Below are positions 60,076-64,000 of a DNA stretch of 64,000 nucleotides, piece after piece. Every line of letters starts with the position of its first letter. The first letter of the stretch is position 1. The stretch comes from Akkermansiaceae bacterium UBA2381 (GTDB taxonomy: Bacteria; Verrucomicrobiota; Verrucomicrobiia; Verrucomicrobiales; DEV007): contig DDSV01000015.1 in the NCBI GenBank assembly GCA_002344215.1, positions 9,496 to 73,495 of the forward strand. The letters are read 5' to 3'. The notes under the pieces are model-generated. The model was not told the origin of the DNA, made no database searches, and saw only the letters and a list, made by a program, of their open reading frames with translations. A program made the translations under genes and the position numbers.

Positions 60076-61839
60076 TTACTGCTTCCGGGAGCTGAGGGCT
60101 TTCTCCACCGGAGCAAGAATCCTTTCCAACTCGGCAAGGGTTGCCTCGGTTTTGTTGATAATCTTCAACTGCGGTTCAAACTTTTCGCGGTGTTCGCGAC
60201 AAACCCGGCGAAGCGGTTCGAAGAGTCCGACAAAATCGTGATAGAAGGCCGCCGTTCCTTCGGCGAAGGCCCTTCTCTGCTTTTGAGCGATGACCTCGCG
60301 ATGTTTGTCCAGAATCGCCGTGTAGAACGCCCGGGTCTTCTTCACTGACCTCGCCCCGGAAATGGCGCCCAGGGCAAGGAAAACGGAGGCGATACCAAAA
60401 GCGACCGCGTTCCAGGGATGCATTTCGAGCATCATGAGAATGACGCCGCCAAGGGCGGTGATGACTGCGGAGAAAATAGCGCCCCAGATGAGTCGGCAGC
60501 GGCGGGAAAAGAGGCCGCCCAGTTCCTCCCGCAGTTTCAGATCACGAAGCGCCTCGGCGGTGGCACTCTCGACCTTCTCCTCAATCCTGCGGTGGGCCTG
60601 GGTCCAGTCGGGACTTCCGTCCTCTCCCACGCTGAGCTCGAGGTTGAAATGTTCCTGCATCTCTTCAGAAACCCGCTCCCAGAGGTGGGTCACGTCTTCT
60701 TTCACGGCGGTCGCCCCGGCTCCGATGCTGCGGCGCACCGCCTTCATGGTGGTGGCAAAAATCAGTCCTTCGATCTCCTCGGCGCTCTTCCGGCGGGGGA
60801 GCAGCGCTGAGATGACGCGAAACTCGGAGTCGAGGAGCGGTTCGGCCTGGAGGCCGGCAGCCCTGAAGCTCTGGTCGAAGGCCTCAAAGAGAGGTTCACA
60901 TTTTTTCAGGGTGCGCTCCTGCTGGGTGCGGCAGGCGGGCTCAAGTTCGCTTAGCAACTCATCGTCCGCCCGAATGATCTCTGAAGCAGCTCCGAGCTTT
61001 TCTTTGATTTCACCGAGGACGTAACATGCCGCCCTCCACGCGTGGATCAGTTTGACAAGGCGGGGCTCGGAAGACTCCACCACGCCGGAAATGTACCGCT
61101 CAAGCCCCTCGATCTGGCTTTTGCGCGAGAGGTCCTCGTTTTCCAGTCCCGACGTTTTGGCGAGAAATGCCTTTTTCGCCGAGACTGCAAAGGTCGGGAA
61201 ATGTTGCCCGAAGCGGTGGTGGGCCGTCTTCTGCAGGTGTTCAAGAATCGCCGCGACTTCCTCCTCGGTCCGGAGATCACACTGTTGCAGGATGAAGACG
61301 ATCTTCTTTTTCCACTGGTGATGGATGCGATCGAGAAAATCCCAGGTCGAGGCACCCCAGGGGTTGGTCACGGAAAACACAAAGAGCACCAGATCGGCCA
61401 TGGGCAGAAACTGCTCGGTAATCTGCTGGTGGCCGGATTCGATCGAATTGGTCCCCGGTGTGTCGACGATGTTGAAGCTCTTCAGGAATTCGTTCGGTCT
61501 GAAGATCTCGACGATGTCATCGGAAAAGTCGAATTCGTGGCTTTCGGCTCCGTATTTGAAAAATCCGATCCTATCAGTGGTCGGAATGACGTCGGCATTG
61601 CAGAAGTCTTCGCCGAAAAGTGCGTTGAGGAGGGTGGACTTGCCCGCGTTCACCTCCCCGACGACAACAAAGAGGAAAGGGTCCTCCAGGTTCGCCATCA
61701 GATTCTGCAGGAGAGCGACCCGGGCCGGGCTGACGCCGCTCTCCCGCCCCAATTCGCTCAGCGAGGTGATGGCATCACCCAGTTTTTCGCGGGTCTGGAA
61801 ATAGTTTTTTCCCAGCAGGTCTGTCGGTTTAGCAGGCAA
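60076..61839 (-). CDS. Dynamin-like GTPase
   Basis: 587 residues. The G domain has G1 GEVNAGKS (61-68), G2 threonine in VIPTTDRI, and G3 DTPGTNS (126-132). The G4 position reads QQCD (185-188) in place of NKxD. A long helical part follows (about 260-430). Two hydrophobic segments near residues 445-490 (LIWGAIFSAVITALGG, VAFGIASVFLALGAISG) should insert in the membrane as a paddle, and a final helical tail ends the chain. This is the layout of bacterial dynamin-like proteins, which reshape or fuse membranes. The unusual G4 is seen in some family members. The gene stands alone, convergent with the NusG-like gene. Confidence 0.88.
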   Translation of the reverse strand: MPAKPTDLLGKNYFQTREKLGDAITSLSELGRESGVSPARVALLQNLMANLEDPFLFVVVGEVNAGKSTLLNALFGEDFCNADVIPTTDRIGFFKYGAESHEFDFSDDIVEIFRPNEFLKSFNIVDTPGTNSIESGHQQITEQFLPMADLVLFVFSVTNPWGASTWDFLDRIHHQWKKKIVFILQQCDLRTEEEVAAILEHLQKTAHHRFGQHFPTFAVSAKKAFLAKTSGLENEDLSRKSQIEGLERYISGVVESSEPRLVKLIHAWRAACYVLGEIKEKLGAASEIIRADDELLSELEPACRTQQERTLKKCEPLFEAFDQSFRAAGLQAEPLLDSEFRVISALLPRRKSAEEIEGLIFATTMKAVRRSIGAGATAVKEDVTHLWERVSEEMQEHFNLELSVGEDGSPDWTQAHRRIEEKVESATAEALRDLKLREELGGLFSRRCRLIWGAIFSAVITALGGVILMMLEMHPWNAVAFGIASVFLALGAISGARSVKKTRAFYTAILDKHREVIAQKQRRAFAEGTAAFYHDFVGLFEPLRRVCREHREKFEPQLKIINKTEATLAELERILAPVEKALSSRKQ

Positions 61840-61987
61840 TTCGGCTCAATTCACGGGTGATGCTAGGGCCTTCTGAATCAGCAGGAAATCGACCACGTCG
61901 CCCTCATATAAAGCCCATGGTGTGCGCAAAATGAAGCGAATTATTTCACTTTGCCAAATTAAATGTCGAACCGGACCTTGAGAACTC

Positions 61988-62590
61988 TCAGTCAGGGCGT
62001 TGCATTTGAAACCGGTCGCGAGTCCGGCAGTAACCGGACGGAACCTCCATGCGCCCGATTGGAAGAAAGCTTTCGGGGTTCACGAGGAGGCTCTGCGGGT
62101 CCAGAATACCCTCGCGGGTATGGACGTAGAGGATCAATCCGATGACCAGTCGGTTTTGACCCATTTCGATGGTCGACCACTCCCGGCATTCGAGCGCCAC
62201 GGGGGCTTCGGCGATACGGGGCGGAGCCACGGTGCGGCTGGGCAGGGTGTGTAATCCGGCCAGTTCAATCTCGCTCACCTCAGGACCGACTTCCGAGGAT
62301 GTCAGATTCATGGCCCCGGCGCAGGCTTCGTCCACGAGGTTGACGACAAATTCTCCCGTTCGGCGGATGTTCCGGGCGGTGTCCTTGGGAATCCCGGGCT
62401 CGCGGTCACCGGGCGCAAAGCCGAGAATGGGCGGGCTGGTGCCGAGCAGATTAAAAAAGCTGAAGGGAGCGGCATTAACGCGACCTGACTCGTCCTGCGT
62501 CGTCACCCAGGCGATGGGCCGCGGGGTTACCAGGCCCGCCAGCAGGCGATAGGCGAAGCGGGCGTGTTCCCCGGTGAGATCGAATTCCAT
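61988..62590 (-). CDS. Flavin reductase-like FMN-binding split-barrel protein
   Basis: 200 residues. The family pattern is LLAGLVTPRPIAWVTTQDESGRVNAAPFSFFN (key PRPIAWVTT and NAAPFSFF), followed by DTARNIRRTGEFVVNL. It belongs to the DIM6/NTAB (flavin reductase-like) group that uses FMN. Typical members are oxygenase partners or unknown oxidoreductases; a specific substrate is not visible. It lies 37 bases after the small secreted protein gene at 62628-63005, same strand, so the two may be co-transcribed. Confidence 0.87.
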   Translation of the reverse strand: MEFDLTGEHARFAYRLLAGLVTPRPIAWVTTQDESGRVNAAPFSFFNLLGTSPPILGFAPGDREPGIPKDTARNIRRTGEFVVNLVDEACAGAMNLTSSEVGPEVSEIELAGLHTLPSRTVAPPRIAEAPVALECREWSTIEMGQNRLVIGLILYVHTREGILDPQSLLVNPESFLPIGRMEVPSGYCRTRDRFQMQRPD

Positions 62591-62627
62591 TCCACCAGCG
62601 GGGCGCGTGCGTCGAATCCGCCCGGGG

Positions 62628-63005
62628 TCACTTGTAAATGACCGGGGGAGTGATCAGCGTGGGCTCCTTGCGATAGGTGCGGGTGAAAGGCTTGCCCCAG
62701 GCGCCGTTTTCGTAAACGGGACGGTAGGTGATTTCGACCGCCTCGTAGCTATCCGTGTAGCCGTCCTGATCCTGCTCGGTGACGATGGTATCCCGGCGGC
62801 TCCACTCGATGTGGCCCAGAATCTCAGGCTCGGGGTTGCAGATGCCGTGACGCAGGGAAAAATTCGGGTACCGCTTGCAGAAGCTGCGATCCTTCATCTT
62901 CTGGTGGCATTTGATGCTCGGCGGGATATTGGCATACTGCTCGGCGGCAATCCCGGAGCCAAAGGTGAAGACGAGGGCGGTGAGGAAAATGGTGGCGCGT
63001 TTCAT
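62628..63005 (-). CDS. Small secreted cysteine-containing protein, unknown
   Basis: 125 residues from the ATG at 63005 (MKRATIFLTALVFTFGSGIAA), which gives a signal peptide; the frame extends 26 codons further. The mature part has three cysteines in IKCHQKMKDRSFCKRYP and GICNPEP, followed by a beta-rich end with an acidic loop, TEQDQDGYTDSYEAVEITYRP (key DQDGYTD), that looks like a calcium-binding loop. No family is recognised. Its start is 197 bases from the divergent carB gene. Confidence 0.65.
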   Translation of the reverse strand: MKRATIFLTALVFTFGSGIAAEQYANIPPSIKCHQKMKDRSFCKRYPNFSLRHGICNPEPEILGHIEWSRRDTIVTEQDQDGYTDSYEAVEITYRPVYENGAWGKPFTRTYRKEPTLITPPVIYK

Positions 63006-63202
63006 GGCGATCTCAGAAGCTAGCGGATACTCGGAAGAAAAAGAAGGCATTTCAAGCGGAAACTGGGATGAAATTTGGCGCAATTGCTTGAATTTTCATT
63101 TCTACCATGATTCGAAAAGCCACGAGGAAGGAAAATACCGTTTCCCGTTTGCGAATCTTCCGGCCCCATGCAAGGGGTGACAAATTTTAGCCTCGCCAAA
63201 GA

Positions 63203-64000
63203 ATGCCCCGTGACAACTCGATTCAGAAGATCCTATTGATCGGATCCGGTCCTATCGTGATCGGACAAGGATGTGAATTTGACTACTCTGGCGTGCAGGC
63301 CTGCAAAGCCCTCAAGGAAGAGGGCTACACCGTCATCCTGGTGAACTCGAATCCGGCGACGATCATGACTGATCCGGAATTCGCCGACCGGACCTACGTT
63401 GAGCCGATCACGCCCGAGATTGTCGAGAAAATCATCATCAAGGAGCGTCCCGACGTCCTCCTTCCCACGCTGGGTGGTCAGACCGCGCTGAACACGGCGA
63501 TGGAACTGCACCGCCGCGGGGTCCTCGAGAAACACGGCGTGCGCATGATTGGTGCGAAGCCCGAGGCCATCGAGAAGGGCGAAGACCGCCTGCTTTTCAA
63601 GGAGGCGATGATCAAAATCGGCCTCGACATGCCTCAGTCGGGTGTTTCCCACACGATGGAGGAGGCCCACCTCATCCGCGAGGAGATCGGCAGTTTCCCC
63701 CTCATCATCCGTCCCGCCTATACCCTCGGAGGCACCGGGGGCGGCATCGCCTACAACCGCGAGGAGTTCGAGACCATCGTCGCCCGCGGCCTCGACCTTT
63801 CCCCCGTCACCGAAGTCCTCATCGAGGAGTCGCTCCTCGGCTGGAAGGAATTCGAGATGGAGGTGATGCGCGACAAGGCCGACAATTGCGTCATCATCTG
63901 TTCGATCGAGAATCTGGATCCCATGGGTGTGCACACCGGTGACTCCATCACCGTCGCGCCCATTCAGACCCTGACTGATCGTGAGTATCAGATCATGCGC
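63203..64000 (+). CDS. carB: Carbamoyl-phosphate synthase large subunit, N-terminal part (runs off the window)
   Basis: 266 codons from the ATG at 63203 to the window end, with no stop, so the gene continues (full CarB is about 1070 residues). It starts MPRDNSIQKILLIGSGPIVI, then GQGCEFDYSGVQACKALKEEGY (key GQGCEFDYSG), the CarB signature. VNSNPATIMTD, LPTLGGQTALN and IIRPAYTLGGTGGGIAYN belong to the first ATP-grasp half. CarB makes carbamoyl phosphate for arginine and pyrimidine synthesis with CarA. The small subunit is not in view. Confidence 0.96.
   Translation, partial: MPRDNSIQKILLIGSGPIVIGQGCEFDYSGVQACKALKEEGYTVILVNSNPATIMTDPEFADRTYVEPITPEIVEKIIIKERPDVLLPTLGGQTALNTAMELHRRGVLEKHGVRMIGAKPEAIEKGEDRLLFKEAMIKIGLDMPQSGVSHTMEEAHLIREEIGSFPLIIRPAYTLGGTGGGIAYNREEFETIVARGLDLSPVTEVLIEESLLGWKEFEMEVMRDKADNCVIICSIENLDPMGVHTGDSITVAPIQTLTDREYQIMR

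Overview
This 64 kb window is bacterial chromosome, gene-dense and fairly GC-rich. The best guess for the phylum is Verrucomicrobiota. That is inferred from the mix of genes: an LL-diaminopimelate aminotransferase (dapL), a secreted sulfatase, a 3-keto-disaccharide-hydrolase (DUF1080) protein, a PhoX-type phosphatase with a Tat signal, a secreted seven-loop VCBS propeller protein and a NamZ-type muramidase fused to a serine hydrolase. No rRNA is present, so the assignment is not proven.

Layout. 1-765 is the end of an unknown gene. 0.8-5.7 kb holds a two-gene PAS/kinase signalling operon (minus strand) in which the first protein has lost its ATP-binding motifs. 5.9-17.8 kb is a housekeeping and envelope stretch: amino-acid permease, PPOX-fold protein, VTT membrane protein, HNH nuclease, secreted coiled-coil/TPR protein, glutaredoxin-like protein, TraB/GumN protein, VCBS propeller, TrpG/PabA amidotransferase, serine hydrolase-NamZ fusion and QueH. 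A tRNA-Ser(CGA) gene at 17961-18050 marks the left edge of an island of about 9.8 kb.

The island (about 18.05-27.84 kb) carries a type I restriction-modification system in two blocks: hsdM-hsdS, and higB-higA(ImmA)-hsdR-ygjP. A minus-strand terminator and a separate promoter with a palindromic operator lie between the blocks, so the restriction subunit appears to be transcribed from a toxin-antitoxin promoter. A 70-residue gene of unknown function sits on the opposite strand between the blocks. The 3' end of the tRNA is repeated exactly at 18178-18196 and partly at 27830-27845. No integrase is present. This is the most interesting region of the window.

27.8-38.5 kb (mostly minus strand) holds a PGPGW membrane protein, an isolated nuoB-nuoC pair with a perfect CRP-type palindrome upstream, a GNAT-nitrilase fusion, a run of secreted proteins (sulfatase, YHYH-PEBP fusion, unknown) behind a CusRS-like two-component system, and dapL. 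38.7-47.8 kb holds an IF-1 homologue, two peptide-ABC ATPase genes separated by a three-gene minus-strand block that includes PhoX, a DUF1080 protein, a YugP-family protein lacking its zinc motif, a Coa1-like protein and a NYN-domain protein.

47.9-57.3 kb is centred on phosphate uptake: pstS-pstC-pstA-pstB with an unusually large periplasmic insertion in PstC, then an FHA-cyclase, a glycosyltransferase and a Na/Pi cotransporter with a PhoU-like tail. With PhoX at 41-43 kb, this makes a loose phosphate-acquisition neighbourhood, without phoU, phoB or phoR in view. The window closes with an MsbA-like exporter, a NusG paralogue, a dynamin-like GTPase, a flavin reductase-like protein, a small secreted protein and the first 266 codons of carB, which runs off the end.
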